A stretch of 64,000 nt of DNA from Bacteroidota bacterium (GTDB lineage Bacteria; Bacteroidota; Bacteroidia; Flavobacteriales; Weeksellaceae): NCBI GenBank assembly GCA_023422635.1, contig JAFAGO010000049.1, forward strand, positions 20,778 through 84,777. The letters run 5' to 3'. Shown in pieces: positions 1 through 8,517 of this stretch. Below the pieces are notes generated by a model. The model did not search any database and was not told the origin of the DNA. It saw only the letters and a program-made list of their open reading frames with translations. The translations under genes and the position numbers were made by a program. How positions within the stretch are numbered: the stretch's first letter is position 1; every line of letters begins with the position of its first letter.

Positions 1-1
1 A

Positions 2-1117
2 ATGAGCAAAGGAATCGAATTCTTGATGAAAAAGAATAAAGTGGATGTCATCATGGGAGCAGGAAAAGTAAAACCTGGTAAAAAAATTGATGTTACTGCT
101 GCAGACGGAAAAAAAACAGAATATTCTGCTAACCATATTATTCTCGCAACGGGAGCACGCTCCAGAGAATTACCGAATTTGCCTCAAGACGGTGAAAAAG
201 TAATCGGTTACAGACAAGCACTTTCTTTACCAAAATTACCAAAATCAATGATTGTTGTAGGTTCAGGTGCTATTGGTGTTGAATTTGCTGATTTCTACCA
301 TTCCATGGGAACTAAAGTTACCATTGTGGAATTTATGCCAACAATTCTTCCTGTTGAAGATGAAGAGGTTTCTAAACATGTTGAAAAATCTTTGAAAAAA
401 GCAGGAATTTCTATCATGACGAACGCTTCTGTAGAATCAGTAGATACTTCAGGAAATGGTGTTAAAGCGAAAGTTAAAACTGCAAAAGGTGAAGAAATCC
501 TTGAAGCCGACGTATTGCTTTCTGCCGTAGGAATTGCTGCAAATGTTGAAGGTCAAGGTTTCGAAGAAGTGGGTATTAAAACTGAAAAAGGAAGAGTTTT
601 GGTGAACGAATGGTACGAAACTTCTGTTCCAGGATATTATGCTATTGGGGATATTATTCCAACGCAAGCTTTAGCGCACGTGGCTTCCGCAGAAGGAATT
701 ACTTGCGTAGAAAAAATTAAAGGTTTGCATGTACAGCCAATCAATTACGGAAATATTCCAGGATGTACGTATTGCCATCCAGAAATTGCATCTGTTGGTT
801 TAACAGAAAAACAAGCGAAAGAAAAAGGTTACGAACTGAAAGTTGGTAAGTTTCCGTTTTCCGCATCTGGAAAAGCAACTGCAAACGGAGATACCGATGG
901 ATTTATCAAAGTAATTTTCGATGCAAAATACGGAGAATGGCTGGGTTGCCACATGGTAGGCGATGGCGTTACCGATATGATTGCTGAGGCTGTGGTGGCT
1001 AGAAATTTAGAAACTACTGGTCACGAAATTATTAAATCCATCCACCCGCATCCAACGTTGTCGGAAGCGATTATGGAAGCTGCTGCTGCTGCTTACGGAG
1101 AAGTAATTCACATTTAA
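2..1117 (+). CDS. lpdA: Dihydrolipoyl dehydrogenase, 3' part (5' end outside window)
   Basis: C-terminal 371 residues of the FAD flavoprotein (E3) that reoxidises lipoyl groups in 2-oxoacid dehydrogenase complexes, passing electrons to NAD+. Visible parts are the ATGAR segment of the FAD domain (about residue 50 of this fragment), the NAD-binding glycine motif GSGAIG (87-92), the AIGDI segment that contacts FAD, and the C-terminal interface motif HPHPTLSE with catalytic His350 and Glu355. The family is about 465 residues, so roughly 95 N-terminal residues with the redox CxxxxC are missing because the window begins inside the gene. The ATG at position 2 is an internal methionine, not the start. 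A strong terminator follows. Confidence 0.93.
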   Translation: MSKGIEFLMKKNKVDVIMGAGKVKPGKKIDVTAADGKKTEYSANHIILATGARSRELPNLPQDGEKVIGYRQALSLPKLPKSMIVVGSGAIGVEFADFYHSMGTKVTIVEFMPTILPVEDEEVSKHVEKSLKKAGISIMTNASVESVDTSGNGVKAKVKTAKGEEILEADVLLSAVGIAANVEGQGFEEVGIKTEKGRVLVNEWYETSVPGYYAIGDIIPTQALAHVASAEGITCVEKIKGLHVQPINYGNIPGCTYCHPEIASVGLTEKQAKEKGYELKVGKFPFSASGKATANGDTDGFIKVIFDAKYGEWLGCHMVGDGVTDMIAEAVVARNLETTGHEIIKSIHPHPTLSEAIMEAAAAAYGEVIHI

Positions 1118-1142
1118 ATTCAATAATTTACTAGAAAATAGG

Positions 1143-1174
1143 ATCGGGCAAAACTTCAGTTTTGTCCGATTTTT
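1143..1174 (+). terminator. Intrinsic terminator after lpdA
   Basis: A 13-bp stem (1143-1155 with 1158-1170, one G-U pair) with a minimal loop is followed by TTTT, 25 bases after the lpdA stop codon. Confidence 0.85.
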
Positions 1175-1309
1175 ATTGCTGTTACGTTGTATTTCAAAAG
1201 CAACTTTGTATTTCCCAAAAACGAAATAGAATCTTGTACTATGGAACGAATAATAAATGCTACTTTCGTGGTATCGCGTCAAATTGCTTTTCTTTATTTT
1301 TGAAAAAGA

Positions 1310-2095
1310 ATGGATAAAAAAAATAATATCGGCCTTGTGCTTTCCGGTGGTGGAACAAAAGGAGTTGCACATGCGGGAGTTCTTAAATTTTTAGTCGAAA
1401 AAAATATACAACCCAATATTTTAGCATGTTGCAGTGCAGGATCAATAGTTGGTTCAATGTATGCAATCGGTAAATCTCCACAAGAAATTTTAGACTTTTT
1501 CAAATCGGTTTATTTTTTCAATTGGAAACATTTTACTTTTAATCAGCCAGGATTGGTTTCATCGAAAATTTTTAGAGCGTATCTAGATCCAGTTTTTGGA
1601 GATATGAAAATTGGGGATTTGGATAAAGAAGTAAAAATTGTAGCTACGGAATTGGTTTCTGGGAAGCAAGTAATTTTCGATGATGATTTTTTGGTTGACG
1701 ATGCCATTATTGCCTCGTGTTCCGTACCAGGAGTTACAACTCCGTACATCGTCGGCAATGCAATGTATAGCGATGGTGGTGTGCTTAATAATTTCCCTGC
1801 GGATGTTATTAAAAACGATTGTGATAAAATGATTGGTGTTTTTGTTTCGCCTCCACAAGATGTTGAGCTCAAAGATTTGCGCAGTATAAAATCTGTGGTT
1901 TCTCGCTCTTATGATTTGTTGTCGTACAGAACGGAACTTTTTAAATTCTCTTATTGCGATTGGTTTGTTACCTCAAAAAAATTATCAAAATTTGGAATGT
2001 TTGAACGGAAATCCGAAATTCTAGATGAAATGTTCAATATTGGATACGAGTCTGCAAAAGACAGCTTTGATGAAGATTTTTTGAACGATAAATAA
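1310..2095 (+). CDS. Patatin-like phospholipase family protein
   Basis: 261-residue lipid acyl hydrolase of the RssA/patatin type, cytoplasmic or membrane-associated, with no signal peptide. The oxyanion-hole loop GGGTKG is at residues 13-18, the nucleophile is Ser42 in CCSAG, and the second member of the Ser-Asp dyad is Asp155 in SDGG. The usual nucleophile elbow is GxSxG; here its first glycine is Cys40, which is odd, although the rest of the fold motif is intact. A possible -7 box (TATTTTTG, 1295-1302) lies just before the ATG. The gene stands alone between the lpdA terminator and a convergent peptidase gene. The substrate cannot be read from sequence. Confidence 0.88.
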   Translation: MDKKNNIGLVLSGGGTKGVAHAGVLKFLVEKNIQPNILACCSAGSIVGSMYAIGKSPQEILDFFKSVYFFNWKHFTFNQPGLVSSKIFRAYLDPVFGDMKIGDLDKEVKIVATELVSGKQVIFDDDFLVDDAIIASCSVPGVTTPYIVGNAMYSDGGVLNNFPADVIKNDCDKMIGVFVSPPQDVELKDLRSIKSVVSRSYDLLSYRTELFKFSYCDWFVTSKKLSKFGMFERKSEILDEMFNIGYESAKDSFDEDFLNDK

Positions 2096-2209
2096 AGCAA
2101 TAGCAAAGGAATTCTTCGCCATTTTTATAAAATCTGAAGAGGAAAGAATGTTATATAAATACAGAATTTAAAACTTTAATTGTATTTCTTTTTGATATCG
2201 CTAATTTCA

Positions 2210-2252
2210 CAAAAAATAAGCGGAAAATCAAAAATAAATTGAAAATTCCGCT
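2210..2252 (-). terminator. Terminator for the M28 peptidase gene
   Basis: A 7-bp stem (2219-2225 with 2246-2252) lies past the peptidase stop codon. On the minus strand it is followed by a T-rich run (complement of about 2210-2218). Confidence 0.6.
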
Positions 2253-2280
2253 CATTTCTTTAAATGTAAATTTGAAGGTT

Positions 2281-3636
2281 TTACCAATAACGATCAATCA
2301 TATAAATCAGTTGGGCCATTGTTGAGGCTCCCCAAAGCAATTCTCTTTTGTTGATGTTTTCAAATAGGTCGGTTTCGGCATGATGGATGTCGAAATAGCG
2401 TTGTGTGTCGGGAACTAAACCTGCAACGGGAACATTAATTTTGGCTAAATATCCGATGTCGGATCCACTTCTTCTTCCAGAAAAATCATAAATTCCGTAT
2501 GGTAAAAACAGGTTTTTCCAAGATTCAATCTGAGCGATTTTTTCAGGCTCCATTTCTAAAGAAATACCTCTTGGTGAAAATCCTCCCGAATCGCTTTCAA
2601 TTCCGAAAATATGCTTTTCTCCACTTTTCTGCACATATTCTAAATAGGTTTTTCCTCCCATTGTTCCGTTTTCTTCGTTGGCATAACAAATTACGCGGAT
2701 GGTGTTTTTATTTTTGATTCCCATTTTCTTGAATGCTCTTAGCACTTCAATAGATTGTACAATTCCGCTTCCATCATCATGAGCACCTTCACCAATATCC
2801 CAAGAATCTAAGTGCCCAGAAACTGCGATTAGTCGATCGGATTCCGTGCCTGGTAGATCACCGATAACGGAGTAACTTGTCTTTTCACCCTTCATTCCAC
2901 AGTTGGAATTTATCTTTGCAATAACAGTTTTATTTTTTGTGACTTTTTGAAGTTCTTCTGAAGATTTTGGTCCAATCGCAATGGCTGGAATCTTCTTTAT
3001 TCCATCGCTGTAACTTAACGCTCCCGTGTGCGGAACGTTATCGAATGCGGTGCTAATTGAACGGACAATAACCGCTTTTCCTCCTTTTTTTGAAATAATT
3101 GAAGGCGACATCCAACGTGCTTTTCCAGCAATTCTATAGCCATCCATCGTATTGTAAACTTCTTGTGGAAAAGGAACATTCATAAAGATAATTTTATCTT
3201 TAACTGCAGAATCGGGAAGTGAATTGAGTTCTTCCATGGAATTTACCGTCAAAATTTCGCCTTCAAGATCTTTCCCATTTGTACCCTCAGAGTTGCCTAA
3301 AGAAAGCATTTTAATGGATTTCCAATTTCCATTTCCGCCTTTAACGTGCAGGGATTCTTTCCCACGAACCCAAACAGGCACTTGTACTTCTTGCTTCCAA
3401 ACTTTTGTAGCTCCTGCTTCTTTCAATTTCTGAACTGCCCAATCGACGGATTTTTCGTACGCTTCGGAACCACTTAAACGAGGTCCGATGTTTTTGGTAA
3501 GCTCACGCAAATTCTCGTACGCTGTGCTGTTGTTGAGGACTTCGTAGGCAATTTTACTAAATTGTACGGAATCTTCTTTGGTTTGTGAAAATAAAAATCC
3601 GCCCAAAAAGAGCGGAAATATCAGTAGTTTTTTCAT
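2281..3636 (-). CDS. Secreted M28 family zinc aminopeptidase/carboxypeptidase Q-like
   Basis: 451-residue exported metallopeptidase. A signal peptide is visible (MKKLLIFPLFLGGFLFSQ). A PA-like insert occupies about residues 120-240, followed by the two-zinc M28 catalytic domain. Likely metal ligands and catalytic residues are His275 in GHLDSW, Asp287 in HDDGSG, Glu321/Glu322 in NEEN, Asp349 in ESDSGG and His419 in IHHAETD. This order is that of plasma glutamate carboxypeptidase-like (M28) enzymes, which release N-terminal amino acids from peptides. It probably acts in the periplasm or outside the cell; no type IX sorting domain is present. It lies 32 bases after DUF1015 on the same strand and could be read with the serine cluster. 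Confidence 0.9.
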   Translation of the reverse strand: MKKLLIFPLFLGGFLFSQTKEDSVQFSKIAYEVLNNSTAYENLRELTKNIGPRLSGSEAYEKSVDWAVQKLKEAGATKVWKQEVQVPVWVRGKESLHVKGGNGNWKSIKMLSLGNSEGTNGKDLEGEILTVNSMEELNSLPDSAVKDKIIFMNVPFPQEVYNTMDGYRIAGKARWMSPSIISKKGGKAVIVRSISTAFDNVPHTGALSYSDGIKKIPAIAIGPKSSEELQKVTKNKTVIAKINSNCGMKGEKTSYSVIGDLPGTESDRLIAVSGHLDSWDIGEGAHDDGSGIVQSIEVLRAFKKMGIKNKNTIRVICYANEENGTMGGKTYLEYVQKSGEKHIFGIESDSGGFSPRGISLEMEPEKIAQIESWKNLFLPYGIYDFSGRRSGSDIGYLAKINVPVAGLVPDTQRYFDIHHAETDLFENINKRELLWGASTMAQLIYMIDRYW

Positions 3637-3668
3637 TCGTCAACTTTTGGTGTTGCGAAAGTAAAAAT

Positions 3669-4910
3669 TTATTTCATATCATACATCACCAAGGCGGTCA
3701 TTAATTTGGGTTCAATTAACGTGCATTTTGGTGGCATTTTAATGTTTTGATCACTTACGCGAACCAAATCGGAAAAGCTCACAGGATAAATTCCGAATCC
3801 TGCCATAAATTCTCCTGAATCTACTTTTTCTTTTATTGCTTTTATTCCTTCGATGCTGGATTTTCCTTTTATGTATTCAATTTTATCACTGGTAGATTCT
3901 AATTCAATCCCCAAAATATCTCCGAAAATATACTTTTCAACAAGGTTATGATCGAGATCGTGAATGTGTTCTTGATCAATCCTTAAATCATGTTTTACGT
4001 GCAAACTGTAGAATTTTCCATCCAAATACATCGAAATGTGGAATTTTTGAGAAGGATAATAGGGCACATCGCCTTTATCATGAACAAGGAAAGATTTTTC
4101 AATTTTATTTAAAAATTCCTTCGGAGTTAGTCCGTTTAAATCTTTTAAAAGTCGATTGTAATCGTGAATTTTAATGGAATCTTTGGAAACGAGATAGCTG
4201 TAAACAAAGTTATAATGCTCGTTGCCGTTATGTTTTTTGTTACGGTCTTTTTTCCAAGAGGCGTGTAATGCTGTAGAACCAATTCTGTGATGTCCATCGG
4301 CAATGTAAAAAGAATCAATTTGCTCGAATGCTTCTTTTAACTGTTGCATTTTCAAACGATTATCAATTTTCCATACTTTTTGGCGGGTTCCATTTTCAGA
4401 AATATAATTGATGATGGGAACATTTTTTTCTTCATGATTCATCAATAATTCAATTTTTGAATTGGAGTTGTAGGTAAGCAAAACAGGTTCTGCTTGCAAA
4501 TCGACTTTATCAAGATAATATGCCAATTTTTCTTTTCGTTGTGGGAACGTGGCTTCGTGTTTTTTGATTTTTCCTTCTAGAAATTCATCTACAGTTACCA
4601 AGCCAAGCAATCCTCGATAAACCGTTTTATTGGGAAGAATTTGCTCATAAAGATAATAGGCAAACTGATCTTGAACCAGTTTTTTATCTTCCACCAGCTC
4701 ATCAAAATTATGGCGAACCTTTCTCATATTACGATCCACATCTTTGGATTTGCTTACCAAATAGGGTTTAAGCATTTGAATATAAGTGTCGTTTTCCTGT
4801 GCTTTTTTATTGATTTCTTCCTGCGTGAAATTATCTAGAGATACCGTAGGGAAGGTTTCTAGAAATACATCGTTCGGTCTGATACCGCGAAAAGGTTTAA
4901 ATATCGGCAT
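3669..4910 (-). CDS. DUF1015 family protein, third gene of the serine cluster
   Basis: 413-residue cytoplasmic protein of the DUF1015 family, starting 3 bases after the serA stop codon, so almost certainly co-transcribed with serC and serA. The family-defining motif DGHHR is at residues 205-209 (IADGHHRIGS), resembling the GxxR/GHHR core of the ParB/SerK superfamily that includes free-serine kinases. That resemblance and the position suggest a role in serine or phosphoserine metabolism, such as interconverting serine and O-phosphoserine, but this is inference. There are no transmembrane segments or signal peptide. The family call is secure; the biochemical role is not. Confidence 0.85.
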   Translation of the reverse strand: MPIFKPFRGIRPNDVFLETFPTVSLDNFTQEEINKKAQENDTYIQMLKPYLVSKSKDVDRNMRKVRHNFDELVEDKKLVQDQFAYYLYEQILPNKTVYRGLLGLVTVDEFLEGKIKKHEATFPQRKEKLAYYLDKVDLQAEPVLLTYNSNSKIELLMNHEEKNVPIINYISENGTRQKVWKIDNRLKMQQLKEAFEQIDSFYIADGHHRIGSTALHASWKKDRNKKHNGNEHYNFVYSYLVSKDSIKIHDYNRLLKDLNGLTPKEFLNKIEKSFLVHDKGDVPYYPSQKFHISMYLDGKFYSLHVKHDLRIDQEHIHDLDHNLVEKYIFGDILGIELESTSDKIEYIKGKSSIEGIKAIKEKVDSGEFMAGFGIYPVSFSDLVRVSDQNIKMPPKCTLIEPKLMTALVMYDMK

Positions 4911-4913
4911 ATA

Positions 4914-5873
4914 TTACATTCTCTTTTTCAGTTCAATAATTTGTTCCGCAAGTTCGGCTCCTATTTTTTCTTGAGCATCCACGGTGCTTCCGCCTAAATG
5001 TGGACTTAAGGAAATTGCTGGATTCATTAAGATGCTTAATCGTGGAACAGGTTCATTCTCAAAAACATCTAAAGCTGCACCGGCTACTTTTCCGGATTCT
5101 ATAAATTCGATAAGTTCAAGTTCGTTAAGTACACCTCCTCTTGCTGTATTCACAATAAAAACGCCATCCTTCATCATTTCAAATTGTGGCGTATCAATTA
5201 CATATTCTGTAGTTTTTGGAGTGTTGATGCTTATGAAATCGGTATCGTTCAAAAATACGTTCCAATCGTTAGTGGAAGTAATTTCGAATTCCAGTTTCTG
5301 ACCGTCAAAAAATTCCAATTCAAGCGTTTCTTTTTTTGGTTTTCGGGTTAAAACTTTCACTTTCATTCCCAAAGAAATTCCGATTTTCAAAACTTCTTGT
5401 CCAATTGCTCCGAAACCGATAACGCCAAGCGTTTTTCCTTTTAAATCAACTGCATTCGCGTATGATTTTTTTAACGAAGAAAATTGAGAGTCGCCTTCTA
5501 AAGGCATCATCCTGTTCGATTCGTGTAAAAACCTTGCCAGCGAAAAGAAATGGGCAAAAACCATTTCTGCAACGGAATGTGCAGATGCTTTTGGAGTGTT
5601 GATGATGTACAACCCTTTATCGATGGCATATTCAACATCAATATTATCCATACCCACGCCAGCGCGCCCAACAATTTTTAGAGTCGGACATTGATCAATT
5701 AAATCCTTGCGAACCTGCGTAGCACTTCTAACAAGAAGTACATCAACTTTTTGGTCATTGATGAAATTAGCCAAGTGTTCTGGAGACACTCTATTAGGAA
5801 GCAATTCGATTTCTGCTTCCTTCAATTTTTGTGCTCCTGCATTTGAAATGCCATCGTTTGCTAAAACTTTCAT
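4914..5873 (-). CDS. serA: D-3-phosphoglycerate dehydrogenase, short form
   Basis: First enzyme of the phosphorylated serine pathway; oxidises 3-phosphoglycerate to 3-phosphohydroxypyruvate with NAD+. The 319-residue protein has the D-2-hydroxyacid dehydrogenase layout: a split substrate domain, a Rossmann NAD domain with VIGFGAIG near residue 155, the TARGGV segment, and catalytic His in SPHLGGST near the C-terminus. It ends after the catalytic domain and has no ACT regulatory domain, so serine feedback through ACT is not expected. It sits 29 bases after serC and 3 bases before DUF1015. Confidence 0.93.
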   Translation of the reverse strand: MKVLANDGISNAGAQKLKEAEIELLPNRVSPEHLANFINDQKVDVLLVRSATQVRKDLIDQCPTLKIVGRAGVGMDNIDVEYAIDKGLYIINTPKASAHSVAEMVFAHFFSLARFLHESNRMMPLEGDSQFSSLKKSYANAVDLKGKTLGVIGFGAIGQEVLKIGISLGMKVKVLTRKPKKETLELEFFDGQKLEFEITSTNDWNVFLNDTDFISINTPKTTEYVIDTPQFEMMKDGVFIVNTARGGVLNELELIEFIESGKVAGAALDVFENEPVPRLSILMNPAISLSPHLGGSTVDAQEKIGAELAEQIIELKKRM

Positions 5874-5902
5874 AACGTTAAGGTACGAAATTTAAGTGAG
5901 AA

Positions 5903-6961
5903 TTACAAACTTTTCATCACATCAACCAACACTTGAACGCTTTCAATTGGCATTGCGTTATAAATGCTGGCTCTGTATCCGCCTAAACTTCTATGTCCGT
6001 TTAATCCACTAATTCCTGCAGCTTTCCATGCGTTGTCGAAAGCTTCTTTTTTCGATTCGTCGGTCAACTTAAATGAAACATTCATTGCTGAACGATCTTC
6101 GGGAATACAAAAGGTTTCAAAAAGTGGATTGCGATCAATTTCGTTATAGAGCAATTCTGCTTTTGCTGTATTGCGTTGTTCTGCTGCGGCAATTCCTCCA
6201 TTATTTTCCAACCATTGCAAAGTTAACAATGACGCGTATACTGCAAATACAGGAGGTGTATTGTACATGGATTCTTTATCTATGTGAAGTTGATAATTAA
6301 GAATTGAAGGAATATCGCGACCTGTTTTTCCTAAAATTTCTTTTTTTACAACGACTAAAGTTGTTCCCGCTGGTCCCATATTTTTTTGTGCACCTGCATA
6401 AATAACATCAAACTTACAAAAGTCCAAAACTCTACTAAAAATATCAGAACTCATATCGCAAACTAAGGGAACTTCAACTTCTGGAAATGCTTTTATCTGC
6501 GTACCAAATATCGTGTTGTTAGATGTGCAATGGAAGTAGTCGTAGTCTTTCGCAACCGAATAATCTTTCGGAATGTAAGAATAGTGATCTTCTTTTGAGG
6601 ATCCTACTACATCCACGGTTCCAAATTTTTTACCTTCTTTTATCGCAGCTGCAGCCCAAGAACCGGTATCTAAATATGCTGCTTTTCCGCCTTCTGACTT
6701 CATTAAATTAAAAGGAATCATCGCAAACTGTGTGCTTGCTCCACCTTGTAAATAAAGAACTTCATAATCATCTCCCAATTGCAATAAACGTTTAACAATC
6801 GCTCTTGCTTCATCCATTACGGCAACAAATTCTTTACTTCTATGGGAAATCTCCAAAATTGAAAGTCCCATCCCGTTGAAATCGAGAATGGCTTCTGATG
6901 CTTTTTGAAAAACTTCTTGAGGTAAAATACTTGGTCCTGCGCTAAAATTATGCTTTTTCAT
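5903..6961 (-). CDS. serC: Phosphoserine aminotransferase
   Basis: PLP enzyme of class V that transaminates 3-phosphohydroxypyruvate with glutamate to give O-phosphoserine, and in many bacteria also serves pyridoxal phosphate synthesis. It is 352 residues, normal for the family. It begins with the typical HNFSAGPS, has the PLP lysine in GAQKNMGPAG (about residue 193), and ends with GGYRASIYNA, a substrate-binding arginine region. First gene of the serC-serA-DUF1015 unit. No phosphoserine phosphatase (serB) is present nearby. Confidence 0.95.
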   Translation of the reverse strand: MKKHNFSAGPSILPQEVFQKASEAILDFNGMGLSILEISHRSKEFVAVMDEARAIVKRLLQLGDDYEVLYLQGGASTQFAMIPFNLMKSEGGKAAYLDTGSWAAAAIKEGKKFGTVDVVGSSKEDHYSYIPKDYSVAKDYDYFHCTSNNTIFGTQIKAFPEVEVPLVCDMSSDIFSRVLDFCKFDVIYAGAQKNMGPAGTTLVVVKKEILGKTGRDIPSILNYQLHIDKESMYNTPPVFAVYASLLTLQWLENNGGIAAAEQRNTAKAELLYNEIDRNPLFETFCIPEDRSAMNVSFKLTDESKKEAFDNAWKAAGISGLNGHRSLGGYRASIYNAMPIESVQVLVDVMKSL

Positions 6962-6994
6962 TTTTAAATTTGGTGTGGTTTTCTATTGTAGTAT

Positions 6995-7018
6995 TAAAAA
7001 ATGCTCCTTAAGAGCACT
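6995..7018 (-). terminator. Terminator for the ferredoxin gene
   Basis: On the minus strand, a short stem (TGCTC 7002-7006 with GAGCA 7012-7016, extendable by a G-T pair) is followed by TTTTTT (complement of 6995-7000). It separates the ferredoxin gene from serC. Confidence 0.65.
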
Positions 7019-7042
7019 TTTAACATCATTATTTCAGAATTT

Positions 7043-7393
7043 TTACTCGTTATGAAGAAATGCTTTCTTTGCTAAAAGTTGTGCTTCAGTTTCTTCATGA
7101 TCTTCATCGGGAACACAGCAGTCTACAGGGCAAACGGCAGCACATTGTGGCTCCTCGTGAAATCCTTTACATTCCGTGCATTTGTCGGTAACAATAAAAT
7201 ACACATCGTCGCTCACCGGCTCTTGTGGAGCGTCAGCATCTACTGTTAAACCAGAAGATAAGGTTACGGTTCCGGATAGGGTAGTTCCTTCAGATGCTTT
7301 CCAGTCGACTGCTCCTTCATAAATTGCATTATTAGGGCATTCTGGTTCGCAGGCGCCACAGTTAATACATTCATCGGTTATTTTGATAGCCAT
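7043..7393 (-). CDS. Two-cluster [4Fe-4S] ferredoxin (Alvin type)
   Basis: 116-residue soluble electron carrier. The first cluster motif is CINCGACEPECP near the N-terminus; the second is CTEC-x8-C-xxx-CP, with the insertion between its second and third cysteines typical of Allochromatium-type 2[4Fe-4S] ferredoxins. Between the two motifs lies a long strand-rich insert (about residues 25-70), and the C-terminus is acidic. The gene is divergent from a LuxC-type acyl-CoA reductase, with back-to-back promoters between them. A redox partnership is possible but is not shown by the sequence. Confidence 0.93.
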   Translation of the reverse strand: MAIKITDECINCGACEPECPNNAIYEGAVDWKASEGTTLSGTVTLSSGLTVDADAPQEPVSDDVYFIVTDKCTECKGFHEEPQCAAVCPVDCCVPDEDHEETEAQLLAKKAFLHNE

Positions 7394-7410
7394 TGCTGAT
7401 TTTTATTTTT

Positions 7411-7428
7411 TAAATTTGCACAAAATTA
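7411..7428. promoter_or_regulatory. Back-to-back -7 boxes for ferredoxin and LuxC-type genes
   Basis: TAAATTTG (7411-7418, plus strand) and the complement of CAAAATTA (7421-7428, giving TAATTTTG on the minus strand) both match TAnnTTTG and are only 2 bases apart. This placement rules out the upstream ATG at 7383 as the reductase start. Confidence 0.55.
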
Positions 7429-7466
7429 CAAAATTTCCTACAATTTTACAGCAGGTTACGGCAGAT

Positions 7467-8504
7467 ATGAACAGAGATCAACAAATTAAAGGGTTAGCAA
7501 AATTAGGTCAATTTATAAACGCTTTTTTAAATAAATCGTCGAATGATTATCAAGATGATGAGATTCGATTAGCAATGATTTTAAAAAAATCGACAATCGA
7601 TAATCCTTGGTTTACGGAAGAAAATCAGAGGTTTGCGCTTTCGCAGTGGAGCGAGCAACTGGCTTTGGAAAAAATTCAAAATTGGGTGAGTGATTACACT
7701 TTTTCTTCAGTTCCTAAAAAAGTCGGATTGGTACTTGCTGGCAATATTCCTTTAGTGGGTTTTCACGATGTGGTTGCGACTATTTTGAGCGGTCATATTC
7801 CTTTAATTAAATTATCTTCTAAAGATCGATTGTTAATTCCTTTCTTGCTGAAGCAGTGGAATATTTTTTCTGAAGGAAATGTAACATACGAATTGGTTGG
7901 AAAATTAGAAAATTTTGATGCCGTTATTGCAACGGGGAGTAATAATACTGCGCGGTACTTAGAATATTATTTTCAAAATCACCTAAGTATCATTCGAAAA
8001 AATAGAACATCGGTAGCTGTTTTAAAAGGTGATGAAACGGAAGAAGAATTACAACTTTTAGCAGAAGATGTTTTTCGATACTTTGGATTAGGTTGCAGAA
8101 ATGTAACGCGACTTTTTATTCCTGAAGATTTCCCGCTGGATCGACTTTTTGAGAATTTTATGAATTTCAAAGATATCATAAATCATCATAAATACGCGAA
8201 TAATTACGATTATAATCGGGCGATTTATTTGTTGAATCAAGAGCGATTTTGGGATAATAATTTTGTGTTGCTTAAAGAAGATGAAGCGCTTTTTTCACCG
8301 TTATCTGTTTTGAATTTTTCACGATATCAAAACGTTGAGGAAGTGCGTTCTTTTTTAGAGAATCATCAAAATGAAATTCAATGTATCGTTGCGAAACCGG
8401 AACTGCAAATTGAACAGTCTTTGTTGTTTGGTGAAGCACAAAATCCAAGTTTGGATACGTATGCGGATAATGTGAATACAATGCAATTTTTAGAGGTTAT
8501 TTAA
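7467..8504 (+). CDS. LuxC-type acyl-CoA reductase family protein
   Basis: 345-residue protein of the LuxC/acyl-CoA reductase family (aldehyde dehydrogenase fold), which makes fatty aldehydes from activated acyl groups. Visible marks are the nucleotide-binding segment VGLVLAGNIPLVGFHD, the ATGSNNTARY segment, and GLGCRNVTRLF with a candidate catalytic cysteine. I start at MNRDQQ rather than the in-frame ATG 84 bases upstream, because that extension covers the promoter and the divergent ferredoxin start. Its natural acyl substrate is unknown; there are no luciferase genes nearby. Confidence 0.82.
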   Translation: MNRDQQIKGLAKLGQFINAFLNKSSNDYQDDEIRLAMILKKSTIDNPWFTEENQRFALSQWSEQLALEKIQNWVSDYTFSSVPKKVGLVLAGNIPLVGFHDVVATILSGHIPLIKLSSKDRLLIPFLLKQWNIFSEGNVTYELVGKLENFDAVIATGSNNTARYLEYYFQNHLSIIRKNRTSVAVLKGDETEEELQLLAEDVFRYFGLGCRNVTRLFIPEDFPLDRLFENFMNFKDIINHHKYANNYDYNRAIYLLNQERFWDNNFVLLKEDEALFSPLSVLNFSRYQNVEEVRSFLENHQNEIQCIVAKPELQIEQSLLFGEAQNPSLDTYADNVNTMQFLEVI

Positions 8505-8517
8505 AAAAAAGAAGAAT

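Noticed and set aside
1543..1872. Open frame of 109 codons antisense to the patatin gene
   Set aside because: A shadow of the real gene; no start context, fold or promoter.
7383..7466. Longer N-terminus for the LuxC-type reductase
   Set aside because: It would overlap the ferredoxin start and cover both -7 boxes.
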